DNA of 64,000 nt from Azophilus sp965116165 (GTDB lineage Bacteria > Pseudomonadota > Gammaproteobacteria > Pseudomonadales > Azotimanducaceae): contig OZ220484.1 in assembly GCA_965116165.1 (NCBI GenBank), positions 3,224,001 through 3,288,000 on the forward strand. The letters are read 5' to 3'. Positions 44,863 to 52,405 of this stretch are shown one piece after another. Within the stretch, counting starts at the first letter, position 1, and every line of letters starts with the position of its first letter. The translations under genes were made by a program, and so were the position numbers. The notes beneath the pieces are model-generated. The model ran no database searches, had not been told where the DNA came from, and saw nothing but the letters and a program-made list of their open reading frames with translations.

Positions 44863-46086
44863 ATGGCCGTTAATCTTCCCCCCCTAGGCGAATTGGCGCC
44901 GGTGGCGGGGGTACGCCTGGGTACCGCCCGTGCGGGCATCAAACAGTCCCAGCGCGACGACCTGACGCTTATCGAATTGATGCGGGGCACCTCGGTGGCC
45001 GGGGTGTTCACGCGCAATGCGTTTCGCGCACCGCCGGTGATTTTGGCGGAGCGGCGTGTTCGCACCGGCCATCCGCGGGCGATGCTGATCAATAGCGGCA
45101 ATGCCAATGCCGCGACGGGCGTCGGTGGTTTCGAAGACGCCAATGTGCTCTGTGAGCATGCGGCGCACTGTTTGGGCGGCGAGTTTGATGGTGCGTCGGT
45201 TTTGCCGTTTTCAACGGGGGTGATTGGCGAACGGTTGCCGGTGGACGGCATGCGTTCGGCTATCGAGCGCGCGGTGTCCGCCTTGTCGGCAACCGCGTGG
45301 GCCGCCGCCGCCAAGGCCATCATGACCACCGATACGGCACCGAAGGCCGAGAGCGGCCGGTGCGATCTGGGTGGCGGGGCGGTGACCATCACCGGCATCG
45401 CCAAGGGCTCCGGCATGATCAAGCCGGATATGGCGACCATGCTGGCGTTTGTCTGTTGTGATGCCAAGGTCGCCAAACCCGCGTTGCGGCGCATGGTTGG
45501 TGAGATTGCCGAGCACTCGTTCAACCGTGTTACCGTCGATGGCGATACGTCCACCAACGATTCCTTCGTCCTGTGCGCCACCGGGTGCGCGGATCATGCG
45601 GAGGTCACGGGCTCCGGCCATGCCTATGAGGCGCTCAAGAACGGACTGCTCGGGGTTGCGACGGCATTGGCGGAACGCATTGTCAGGGACGGCGAGGGGG
45701 CAACCAAGTTCGTCACCCTGCGGGTTCGCGGCGGCGCAACCGGGGCGGAGTGCCTGAAGGTTGCCTATACGGTGGCGGAATCGCCGCTTGTCAAGACGGC
45801 ATTGTTCGCGGGCGATCCCAACTGGGGCCGTTTCTGCATGGCCATAGGTCGCGCCGGCGTTGCGCATTTGAACCCGGAGCGGGTCTCTTTGGCTCTCGAC
45901 GACGTTATCGTTGCGCGTCACGGCCTTGTGGCGGACGACTACGACGAATCCGCCGCCGCGGCGGTATTGCGGCGAGACGAGTATTGCATCGATATCGATC
46001 TCGGCAGAGGTTCCTGTGCCGAAGCCGTCTGGACCACCGACCTATCCTACGACTATATCCGTATCAATGCGGAATATCGAACCTGA
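44863..46086 (+). CDS. argJ: Bifunctional ornithine acetyltransferase / N-acetylglutamate synthase
   Basis: Protein of 407 residues. It recycles the acetyl group from N-acetylornithine to glutamate in arginine synthesis. The autoproteolysis site is in IKPDMATMLAFVCCD, where cleavage before Thr of ATML makes the alpha and beta chains. GVFTRNAFRAPPV, INSGNANAATG, LPFSTGVIGERLP and GDPNWGRFCMAIGRA are all typical. ATG 44863 is preferred over TTG 44836. In gammaproteobacteria argJ is often found close to pilD, as here, where the convergent pilD gene ends 53 bases away. Confidence 0.93.
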   Translation: MAVNLPPLGELAPVAGVRLGTARAGIKQSQRDDLTLIELMRGTSVAGVFTRNAFRAPPVILAERRVRTGHPRAMLINSGNANAATGVGGFEDANVLCEHAAHCLGGEFDGASVLPFSTGVIGERLPVDGMRSAIERAVSALSATAWAAAAKAIMTTDTAPKAESGRCDLGGGAVTITGIAKGSGMIKPDMATMLAFVCCDAKVAKPALRRMVGEIAEHSFNRVTVDGDTSTNDSFVLCATGCADHAEVTGSGHAYEALKNGLLGVATALAERIVRDGEGATKFVTLRVRGGATGAECLKVAYTVAESPLVKTALFAGDPNWGRFCMAIGRAGVAHLNPERVSLALDDVIVARHGLVADDYDESAAAAVLRRDEYCIDIDLGRGSCAEAVWTTDLSYDYIRINAEYRT

Positions 46087-46139
46087 ACCCTGGAGCCTTT
46101 ATTGAGCTGCGATTCCACCCAGGGTTGATCGGATGTTCC

Positions 46140-46982
46140 CTAACCCAGGACGAGACCGGCCCAGCCAGCCACGGCGAGGAATGGACCGAACGGGATTGGT
46201 TGGTGGCGGGTGGTGCGACGAGTCAGGATACCGAACAATCCATAGGCAAGGCCGGCGACGGCGGCGAAGAGCACCACCAGCGGCAGCGCCGTCCAACCAA
46301 GCCAGGCGCCAATCGCGGCGAATAGTTTGAAGTCGCCGTATCCCATGCCCTCCCGGCGGGTTGTCCATTTGAATATCCAATAAACCAGCCAAAGAAACAG
46401 ATAACCGCCCGCCGCGCCGATAATGGCCGTGGCGGCGTCGGGGGTGAAGCCACCGATGGTGTTGACGATGAGCCCGGCCCATAGCAACGGTAGTGTGAGC
46501 TGGTCGGGGAGCAGATGGGTTTCGAAATCAATACCCGCCAGCACGATCATCAGGCAGGAAAAAACGACGGCCGCGAGGGCCAACCAGGTCCAGCCGAAAC
46601 TCGCCACAGCCACGAGTGGGGCCACGGCGGTAATGAGTTCCACCAGCGGATAGCGCGCGCCGATTGCCGTGCCGCACTGCGAGCATCGGCCACGCAAAAC
46701 CAACCAGCTTAGGATGGGAATGTTCTCCACTATCCGTATTTGGTGGCCGCAGGCGCGGCATTGGGAACGGGGGACGAGCAGATTGAACGGCGCTTCCGCC
46801 GGAGCCGCGCTGTCGGTGTCCTTGATGTCGAGTTGTTGCCGCGCGGCCCGATTCCAGTGCCGGTCGAGCATAACAGGCAGGCGCGAGATCACCACGTTCA
46901 GGAAACTGCCGATGACCAGACCGAAGATCATCACGCACAGGGCCGGGGACCAGCCGTGCGCCCAAGGCTCGCCTAGATCCAT
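46140..46982 (-). CDS. pilD: Type IV prepilin peptidase / N-methyltransferase
   Basis: Protein of 280 residues, a polytopic membrane enzyme that cuts prepilin leaders and methylates the new N-terminal Phe. The two catalytic Asp are in GIDFETHLLPDQLTLP and GMGYGDFKLFAAIG. The cytoplasmic loop has the zinc-type cysteines CRACG and CSQCG. IFGLVIGSFLNVVISRLP at the N-terminus is diagnostic. It is the last gene of the leftward pilB-pilC-pilD run, and would process the two pilins encoded at 50.3-51.4 kb. Confidence 0.93.
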   Translation of the reverse strand: MDLGEPWAHGWSPALCVMIFGLVIGSFLNVVISRLPVMLDRHWNRAARQQLDIKDTDSAAPAEAPFNLLVPRSQCRACGHQIRIVENIPILSWLVLRGRCSQCGTAIGARYPLVELITAVAPLVAVASFGWTWLALAAVVFSCLMIVLAGIDFETHLLPDQLTLPLLWAGLIVNTIGGFTPDAATAIIGAAGGYLFLWLVYWIFKWTTRREGMGYGDFKLFAAIGAWLGWTALPLVVLFAAVAGLAYGLFGILTRRTTRHQPIPFGPFLAVAGWAGLVLG

Positions 46983-47036
46983 CGTTCCGGCCTCCGCGGA
47001 CGAACCGCAACCCGGTTGAATGGGTAACGCATCCGG

Positions 47037-48173
47037 CTAGCCGCCCACTACGGCACCGAGTTGAAATATGGGTAGATACATGGCGACGACAAGGCCTCCC
47101 ACCACGAGCCCAAGCACCGCCATGATTGCGGGTTCGAGCAGAGACGTGAGGTTGTCCACCGCATTGTCGACCTGCTCCTCGTAATAGGCGGCCGATTTGG
47201 CCAGCATCTCATCGAGAGCGCCGGCCTCCTCGCCAACCGCGACCATCTGCACAATCAGGTTGGGGAATACGCTGGAGCGGCGCATGGATACGTAGAGTGG
47301 TTGCCCCCCGGCGACACTGTCGCGCAGCCCGGCCACCGCCTGTTGATACACCCTGTTGCCGGTTGCTCCCGCAACGGAGCGCAGGGCATCGATCAGGGGT
47401 ACACCGGCGGCGAAGGTGGTGGCCAGCGCGTGGGCGAAGCGGGCGACGACGGAATGTTCGACAATACGCCCGATGATCGGCAACCTTAGCACCAGCCAGT
47501 CGGCCATTTGCCGGAATTTCGGCGACCGACGGCGCAACGTAATCAACAGGGCAATGACTGCGGCCAGGGCGATGCAAATCAGCGGCCAGCCACCCTGCAG
47601 GGTTTCGGATAGGCGGACCACGAAGAGGGTGAATGGAGGCAGATCCGCGCCGAACCCGGAGAATATTTCCTGAAACTGCGGCACAACCTCAACAAGCAGA
47701 ATAGCGCTGACGACCAGCGCAACTATGATCACGGCGGCGGGGTAGGTCAACGCCTTTCGCACCCGGGCTTTCAGCGATTGGGTCTTTTCCTGATAGGTCG
47801 CGATGCGATCGAGCATGGTTTCCAACGCACCGGCCTGTTCGCCGGCATTGACGAGGCTGCAATAAAGGGTGTCGAAGCTTTTCGGATGGGTGCGCAGGGC
47901 GCCGGCGAGACTTTCGCCAGCCGACACGTCGGTGCGCAGGGTGTGGATCAGGTCTTTCACCGCGGGCCGCTCGAAACCGTCCGCCACGATGTCGAAGGAC
48001 TGCACCAGGGGTACGCCGGCCCGCAGCATGGTTGTCATTTGTCGCGTAAAGAGAGCGATGTCGGCCGGCCTCGGTTTCCCCCCCTTGCCGAAGATCCGAC
48101 CAGGCAACGTGATCATGTGCGGGCCAATGTCGCGCCAATGCGCCCCGGTGCCCGCCATGACGCTTCCAGCCAC
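47037..48173 (-). CDS. pilC: Type IV pilus inner-membrane platform protein, short N-terminus
   Basis: Protein of 378 residues with two GspF/PilC domains: PADIALFTRQMTTMLRAGVP with LVQSFDIVADGFERPAVKDL, and in the second half VARFAHALATTFAAGVPLID. Three long membrane helices are visible, including AAVIIVALVVSAILLVEVV and the C-terminal AIMAVLGLVVGGLVVAMYLP. PilC anchors the pilus motor in the inner membrane. The usual N-terminal ~50 residues (WEG...KG.r..GE type) are absent, because the pilB stop lies only 43 bases upstream of this start. It may be a natural short form or a loss. Confidence 0.85.
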   Translation of the reverse strand: MAGSVMAGTGAHWRDIGPHMITLPGRIFGKGGKPRPADIALFTRQMTTMLRAGVPLVQSFDIVADGFERPAVKDLIHTLRTDVSAGESLAGALRTHPKSFDTLYCSLVNAGEQAGALETMLDRIATYQEKTQSLKARVRKALTYPAAVIIVALVVSAILLVEVVPQFQEIFSGFGADLPPFTLFVVRLSETLQGGWPLICIALAAVIALLITLRRRSPKFRQMADWLVLRLPIIGRIVEHSVVARFAHALATTFAAGVPLIDALRSVAGATGNRVYQQAVAGLRDSVAGGQPLYVSMRRSSVFPNLIVQMVAVGEEAGALDEMLAKSAAYYEEQVDNAVDNLTSLLEPAIMAVLGLVVGGLVVAMYLPIFQLGAVVGG

Positions 48174-48216
48174 CCCAACGCCTGGGCTCGTTCCGGCAAC
48201 ATTGCTGTTGTTTCAA

Positions 48217-49872
48217 TCACAGGCCGACCCGGTGATGCCCTGTCGTGACGCGGTTGATTTCGGCGAGGCTGGTAACGCCTTCCAATACCTTGGCCAATCC
48301 GGATTGGCGCAAGTCCCGGAAACCTTCCTTGCGCGCATCCTCCGCCAGCCGCAGGGCATCCGCCTCCGCCATGATCAGCCTGGAGAGCGCGGGCGTGATC
48401 TTGACGACCTCATAGATGCCGATCCGCCCTCGGTAGCCGCTGTGGCAGCTCTCGCAGCCGCTTTCCCTGGCTCGGAAGAGTTGGCGGTCCGTAGCGATCC
48501 CCGCATCGGCGAATCCTTCCGCAACCAGGGTCTCCGGGGGCAGGGATACCGGCTCCCTACACCTGGGGCACAGACGCCGGGCGAGACGTTGGGCGACGAT
48601 CAGATCCACGGATGTCGCCAGGTTGAATGCGGGGATACCCATGTTGCGCAACCGGGTGAGCGTTGCGGCGGCGGAGTTCGTATGCAGGGTGGAGAGCACG
48701 AGGTGCCCCGTTTGTGCCGCCTTGACCGCGATTTCGGCGGTTTCGAAATCGCGAATCTCGCCGACCATGACCACATCCGGATCCTGGCGCAGAAATGCCT
48801 TGAGCGCGGCCGCAAAATCCAGCCCGACCTTCGGATTAACGTTCACCTGATTTATGCCGTCGAGGTTGATCTCCACGGGGTCTTCGGCGGTGGCGATGTT
48901 TCTTTCCGGAAGATTGAGCAAATCCAGGCCGCTGTAGAGCGTCACCGTCTTACCGCTGCCGGTGGGGCCTGTTACCAAGATCATGCCTTGGGGCCGGCTC
49001 AGCGCCTCAAGGAAAAGTGCCTTCTGGTTGGCGTCGAAACCCAGGCCATCAATCCCCAGCTTGGTGCTTTCGGGATCGAGGAGGCGAAGCACCACCTTCT
49101 CTCCCCAGAGGGTGGGCAGGGTATTGACGCGAAAATCGATGGCGCGTGTTTTTGAAAGCCGCATCTTGATACGGCCGTCCTGGGGTACGCGGCGTTCGGA
49201 GATATCAAGCTTGGACATGACCTTGATTCGTGCGGCGAGACGCTTGCCCAGGTGGGCGGGTGGTTTTGACGCCTCGTGCAGGATGCCGTCGGTACGAAAG
49301 CGAACCCGGTAGCTCGACGTATAGGGCTCGAAGTGAATGTCGGAGACGCCGCGCTTGATGGCGTCCAGCAACATACGGTTGACGAAACGGACCACGGGGG
49401 TGTCGTCGATGGCACTGGTTGTTTCGTCTTCGTCTTCTTCGTTGTCATCGTCATCGAATGCGGCCATGTCGAAATCTTCGAGATCGCTGTCTTCGAGATC
49501 GTCCACTCCGAAATCTCCGGGCACTTGGGGTTCGGTGCCCGCGCACAGCCGGTCGATAGCCAGCATGAGTTTGTCGTGTTCGACCAGAACCGGTTCGACA
49601 TTGAGCCCGGTACGGAACCGGATGTCGTCGAGCGCCGGCAGGTTGGCCGGATCGGAGAGGGCCACGACGAGGTTGTTGCCGTCTTTCAGCAACGGCAGCA
49701 GGTGGTGTTCCCGCGCGGCCGCCTCGCTGAAATGGTCGCGGGGAACCTGGCCGAGGTCGAAGGCGGCGAGATCGAGGCGCGTAAGCCCGTACTCCGGCTC
49801 GCCCCCGGCCGTCTTGGTTTGCAGCCCGCCTGGACGCCTGTCCGGTGTGGCTGGTGGCGAAGAACTGTACAT
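48217..49872 (-). CDS. pilB: Type IV pilus extension ATPase, short N-terminus
   Basis: Protein of 551 residues from ATG 49872. The conserved part begins YGLTRLDLAAFDLGQVPRDH, within the N-terminal MshEN-like region, so about 60 residues of the usual PilB start are missing. The ATPase core is complete: Walker A VTGPTGSGKTVTLY, Asp box EDPVEINLDGINQ, Walker B FLRQDPDVVMVGEIRDFE and the zinc tetracysteine CPRCREP...CESCHSGYRG. An acidic linker DDDDNEEDEDETTSA (approximate) is odd. It drives pilus assembly at the inner membrane. The open frame extends to 50379, but that sequence is low-complexity and overlaps the pilin promoter region. Confidence 0.88.
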   Translation of the reverse strand: MYSSSPPATPDRRPGGLQTKTAGGEPEYGLTRLDLAAFDLGQVPRDHFSEAAAREHHLLPLLKDGNNLVVALSDPANLPALDDIRFRTGLNVEPVLVEHDKLMLAIDRLCAGTEPQVPGDFGVDDLEDSDLEDFDMAAFDDDDNEEDEDETTSAIDDTPVVRFVNRMLLDAIKRGVSDIHFEPYTSSYRVRFRTDGILHEASKPPAHLGKRLAARIKVMSKLDISERRVPQDGRIKMRLSKTRAIDFRVNTLPTLWGEKVVLRLLDPESTKLGIDGLGFDANQKALFLEALSRPQGMILVTGPTGSGKTVTLYSGLDLLNLPERNIATAEDPVEINLDGINQVNVNPKVGLDFAAALKAFLRQDPDVVMVGEIRDFETAEIAVKAAQTGHLVLSTLHTNSAAATLTRLRNMGIPAFNLATSVDLIVAQRLARRLCPRCREPVSLPPETLVAEGFADAGIATDRQLFRARESGCESCHSGYRGRIGIYEVVKITPALSRLIMAEADALRLAEDARKEGFRDLRQSGLAKVLEGVTSLAEINRVTTGHHRVGL

Positions 49873-50353
49873 GGATGTCGGCTCAACCGGGTTTGCTTTC
49901 GAAGGGTGGTGTTTGGAAGCGCCAAGTATTTGTGACACGGGGCCCTCGGCTCGGCAATCGGCGTTTGACGACAGTTTGTGTAAGCCATCGACGCTACCGG
50001 TGGCCTTCGGGGTATGCGCTCCGCCACTCGACAAACTTCTGCCGCCCGTAGGCGCGCCTGTCGTATCGGCCCCCGCCGGAACTGGCGACCTAGCGATGCG
50101 GCCATTGCCTACAGCGCGAGCCTGCGATGGCTGAGGCCGATTGTGTCGTTTATCTGGCAGCCGATCCAAGTCGAGGTTGTTAACCTGTCTCTGGAGTAGG
50201 TTTTTCAGGCCAGTGTGCCGTTTTTCGAAACGGGGCACGAGCGGCGGTCGGCACCGCAAGTGGATCGACAATGTAATCAAGGAGTCGGAACTGCAAATGA
50301 ACAGCAAGGCGAACACGGCAAGGCGGCATAACAACGGCTTGGAGATATTGGCA
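49873..50353. other. Divergent pilB / pilin control region
   Basis: About 480 bases between the chosen pilB and pilin starts. Frames on both strands are open here, but neither has family resemblance. GTGCCGTTTTTCGAAACGGGGCAC, split as 50215-50238, forms an imperfect hairpin. No clear sigma-54 -24/-12 pair, expected for many pilA genes, was found. The missing N-terminus of pilB could lie here in damaged form. Confidence 0.4.
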
Positions 50354-50866
50354 ATGCGTTGGAGCGTATCGGTGGGCAATTCCCGTCCCCGACACAGGTA
50401 TCACGGGTATGTTGCAGGGTTCACTCTAATCGAGGTAATGATCGTCATCGCAATTCTCGGCGTTTTGGCGGCCATTTCGATACCGTCCTATCAGGACTAT
50501 GTCGAGAACACCAATATGGCGAAGGTGACGACCCATTTCGAAGGGGGGGTCCGATTCGCGGAGATTGAATTGCGCAAGGTTCAAACGGATATTTCGGTGG
50601 GCCGTTTTGCGAACCTTGCCGCTGCGGATGGTACGGGCAACTACACCCAGGCGGGCTTTGTCGCCTTGCTCAACGACAGCGGCGGCACCGCTCCGGGTGG
50701 CGGCGCACCCTATGTGGAAGGCAGTGGCAATACGACAACCGGTGCCATCGGTGTAACGGTGACCGGTACCTTGGCGGCGGGCACCTGGCAGGTTGCTTTC
50801 GAGCGCCCCAAAATTTACGGATTTGCCAGTGCCACGACCCGTGGGACGGGCTGGAGCGAGATTTGA
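50354..50866 (+). CDS. pilA: Type IV major pilin candidate
   Basis: Protein of 170 residues from ATG 50354; ATG 50297 would give a longer leader. The prepilin site is YVAG followed by FTLIEVMIVIAILGVLAAIS, with Glu at mature position 5, and then IPSYQDYVENTNMAKV. The leader of ~22 residues is basic and longer than the usual 6-7. The mature domain is Gly/Thr-rich (GGTAPGGGAPYVEGSG) and lacks the usual C-terminal disulfide pair. PilD would cleave after Gly. It is divergent from pilB, as in the classic pilA-pilBCD locus. Confidence 0.88.
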   Translation: MRWSVSVGNSRPRHRYHGYVAGFTLIEVMIVIAILGVLAAISIPSYQDYVENTNMAKVTTHFEGGVRFAEIELRKVQTDISVGRFANLAAADGTGNYTQAGFVALLNDSGGTAPGGGAPYVEGSGNTTTGAIGVTVTGTLAAGTWQVAFERPKIYGFASATTRGTGWSEI

Positions 50867-50938
50867 TTTTTCGGATTCCGTTGAGCCGAGGCTTGTGCGC
50901 TGTTCGATTCGTGCAAATGTCGCACTTCGACGCAACCC
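50865..50938 (+). repeat. Intergenic repeat family R, copy 2
   Basis: About 74 bases between the two pilin genes, matching copies at 11485, 58903 and 63915. Its core here is TTCGTGCAAATGTCGCACTT. It starts at the pilin stop codon. Confidence 0.75.
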
Positions 50939-50957
50939 GGCTTCGGGCTTGCCTGTG

Positions 50958-51392
50958 ATGCTTTCCACCGTTGCCCGTCCAGCATCCAACTTGCGGCCTA
51001 CACGGCTTTTTCCACGGTGGGTTGGGCTGCCATGCAGCTTCGGTTTCACACTGCTTGAACTGATGGTTGCCGTGGCGATCATTGCATTGATTGTCACGGT
51101 GGCCGTTCCCGCCTACGAGGGGTATGTGCGCAGTTCCCGGGAAGGGGTGCTTGTCGCCAACATTGCCACCATGGAGGTGTTTCAGGAGGATTACCGGCTG
51201 CGCACGGGCAGCTATCTGAGAGAGGCCGCCAATGGCGCGGCAATAAGGGACGCAATTGGCTGGCGGGCCAAATCGGACGACGGCACGGCGTACAGCATTG
51301 CAACGGGTGCGGGCGAGTCCTATCGTGTCGTGGCGGTCTCTGCCGAGGGGATTCGCGTGTGCGTGCGATACCCGGAAAAAACACGCTGTTGA
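50958..51392 (+). CDS. Second type IV pilin-like protein
   Basis: Protein of 144 residues from ATG 50958. The leader ends CSFG and the mature part begins FTLLELMVAVAIIALIVTVA, with Glu5 present, then VPAYEGYVRSSREGVLVANI. The C-terminal part contains RVCVRYPEKTRC, so two Cys could form the disulfide loop typical of PilA/PilE. It may be the true major pilin or a minor pilin of PilE type. The open frame to 50793 overlaps the first pilin gene and is not used. Confidence 0.82.
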   Translation: MLSTVARPASNLRPTRLFPRWVGLPCSFGFTLLELMVAVAIIALIVTVAVPAYEGYVRSSREGVLVANIATMEVFQEDYRLRTGSYLREAANGAAIRDAIGWRAKSDDGTAYSIATGAGESYRVVAVSAEGIRVCVRYPEKTRC

Positions 51393-51413
51393 ATCCGTTT
51401 TGGTCAACAGGAT

Positions 51414-51434
51414 TAGTGCTCCATCCAACTGATG
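51414..51434 (+). repeat. Stop-codon repeat S copy 3
   Basis: TAGTGCTCCATCCAACTGAT lies 22 bases after the second pilin stop. It matches copies at 32434 and 42766, which start exactly on stop codons. Confidence 0.6.
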
Positions 51435-51563
51435 GGACGAACTGGAGGCCTTGCTGGCCGCCGCGCTCGCAGCGCGACAGGATCGTTCGCGCAAGCACCG
51501 GAGTGCAAAGTTCCCACCTTCCAGATCCATTGGAAAGAGGCTATTCTGCGTGGTCATCGCAGT

Positions 51564-51639
51564 GCCGGAATAGCTCAGTCGGTAGAGCGGCTGATTCGTA
51601 ATCAGTAGGTCGGCGGTTCGAGTCCGCCTTCCGGCACCA
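51564..51639 (+). tRNA. tRNA-Thr (anticodon CGU)
   Basis: A 76-base cloverleaf. The acceptor stem GCCGGAA pairs with TTCCGGC, followed by A and an encoded CCA. The D arm has AGCTCAGTCGGTAGAGC, the anticodon loop is TTCGTAA (CGT), and the T arm has GGTTCGAGTCC. A tRNA-Thr next to the pilin genes also occurs in Pseudomonas, where the region between is a site of gene exchange. Confidence 0.95.
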
Positions 51640-51717
51640 ATAGAAAGGGAATTGTATACTTCCCAATCGATTGGCGCACCGTAAATCGAAGGTGAGCGTT
51701 CGGTGGTTTGCGGGGCC

Positions 51718-51734
51718 GATCAGAGGTTCCTTAG
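51718..51734 (-). repeat. MITE-1 left-end fragment
   Basis: On the minus strand CTAAGGAACCTCTGATC matches the MITE-1 left end with its YTAR-like flank. Its first bases provide the TAA stop of the CULT-domain gene. Confidence 0.6.
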
Positions 51735-52153
51735 TCATGCTGAATCCGGTCGAGTACCAGTCCGTAGAAAAAATCGCCTTCCGTACCGGGCGCCGCACGG
51801 TCGAAATACCAGCCAAGATGCCGCTGGCATTCACCGCAGGCGGCAATACGCCATTGAAATCCCAGAAACCAGGTATCGGCCGCTTCCGGCGCACCGGCAA
51901 TGGCGCAGCCGAGCGCGTCCCGGAAACAGCCGATATGGAATAGGAAACCGTATGGATTGGCGAAGCGATGGTCGTGGCTGCCGTCGACTTCGATGCGGTC
52001 GCCGTTGCGGCCGATAACCGCCGAGCAGGTTCCGCAATAGATGAAGTCTTTCTCCTCCTTCCGCTCTTGTTCAAGCAAATCCCGCAATTCGGGGTCGAGT
52101 GCCTCGCGTTCTGCGACAACACCTTCCGACGACGGCGATTGGTCTCTTTGCAT
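51731..52153 (-). CDS. CULT-domain (cereblon-like) protein
   Basis: Protein of 140 residues from ATG 52153. After a helical N-terminus (DPELRDLLEQERKEEKDF) it reads IYCGTCSAVIGRNGDRIEVD, then HRFANPYGFLFHIGCFRDA and TWFLGFQWRIAACGECQRHL, then GWYFD. This matches the single-domain CULT proteins of bacteria. They have two CxxC zinc knuckles and a pocket of three aromatic residues (here expected among the Trp of TWF, QWR and GWYF) that binds glutarimide/uracil-like ligands and thalidomide in known members. The cellular ligand is unknown. It lies just beyond tRNA-Thr, and its stop comes from a MITE fragment. Confidence 0.85.
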   Translation of the reverse strand: MQRDQSPSSEGVVAEREALDPELRDLLEQERKEEKDFIYCGTCSAVIGRNGDRIEVDGSHDHRFANPYGFLFHIGCFRDALGCAIAGAPEAADTWFLGFQWRIAACGECQRHLGWYFDRAAPGTEGDFFYGLVLDRIQHD

Positions 52154-52235
52154 AAAACCCCGGCTAGGGGTGTGCGCCGCAGAACATCTGTGAGCGTGAA
52201 CTGTGGATGTTTGCAGCCTATTTAATAAAATCGAT

Positions 52236-52337
52236 GGGGACTTATATACATAAGTTGACATGCCACTATATATTGAGGCTTTAGTGGCGGGAAACCACCA
52301 CATGTTGGGCTTTGTCAACTAATCGATATAATTCCCA
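52236..52337 (-). mobile_element. MITE-2, copy 2 (102 bp), inserted in a MITE-1 relic
   Basis: Inverted copy of the element at 8313, same length. It starts GGGGACTTATATACATAAGT and ends with AATTATATCG-type sequence on the other end. It is flanked by ATCGAT (52230-52235) and ATCAAT (52338-52343), a near-identical six-base duplication. The flanking sequence continues a MITE-1 interior (TTTAATAAAATC ... AGGTTAC), so this copy split an older element. Confidence 0.8.
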
Positions 52338-52340
52338 ATC

Positions 52341-52390
52341 AATAGGTTACCATAGCTCAATGCTGCTCTATCGAATCGTTCGGGCCTTCC
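52341..52390 (+). mobile_element. MITE-1 copy D, right half
   Basis: AATAGGTTACCATAGCTCAA then GCTGCTCTATCGAATCGTTC and GGGCCTTCC match the right half of MITE-1. The left half lies before the MITE-2 insertion (up to 52235) and is more decayed. Confidence 0.7.
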
Positions 52391-52405
52391 CCGGGGCGCG
52401 GGCTC

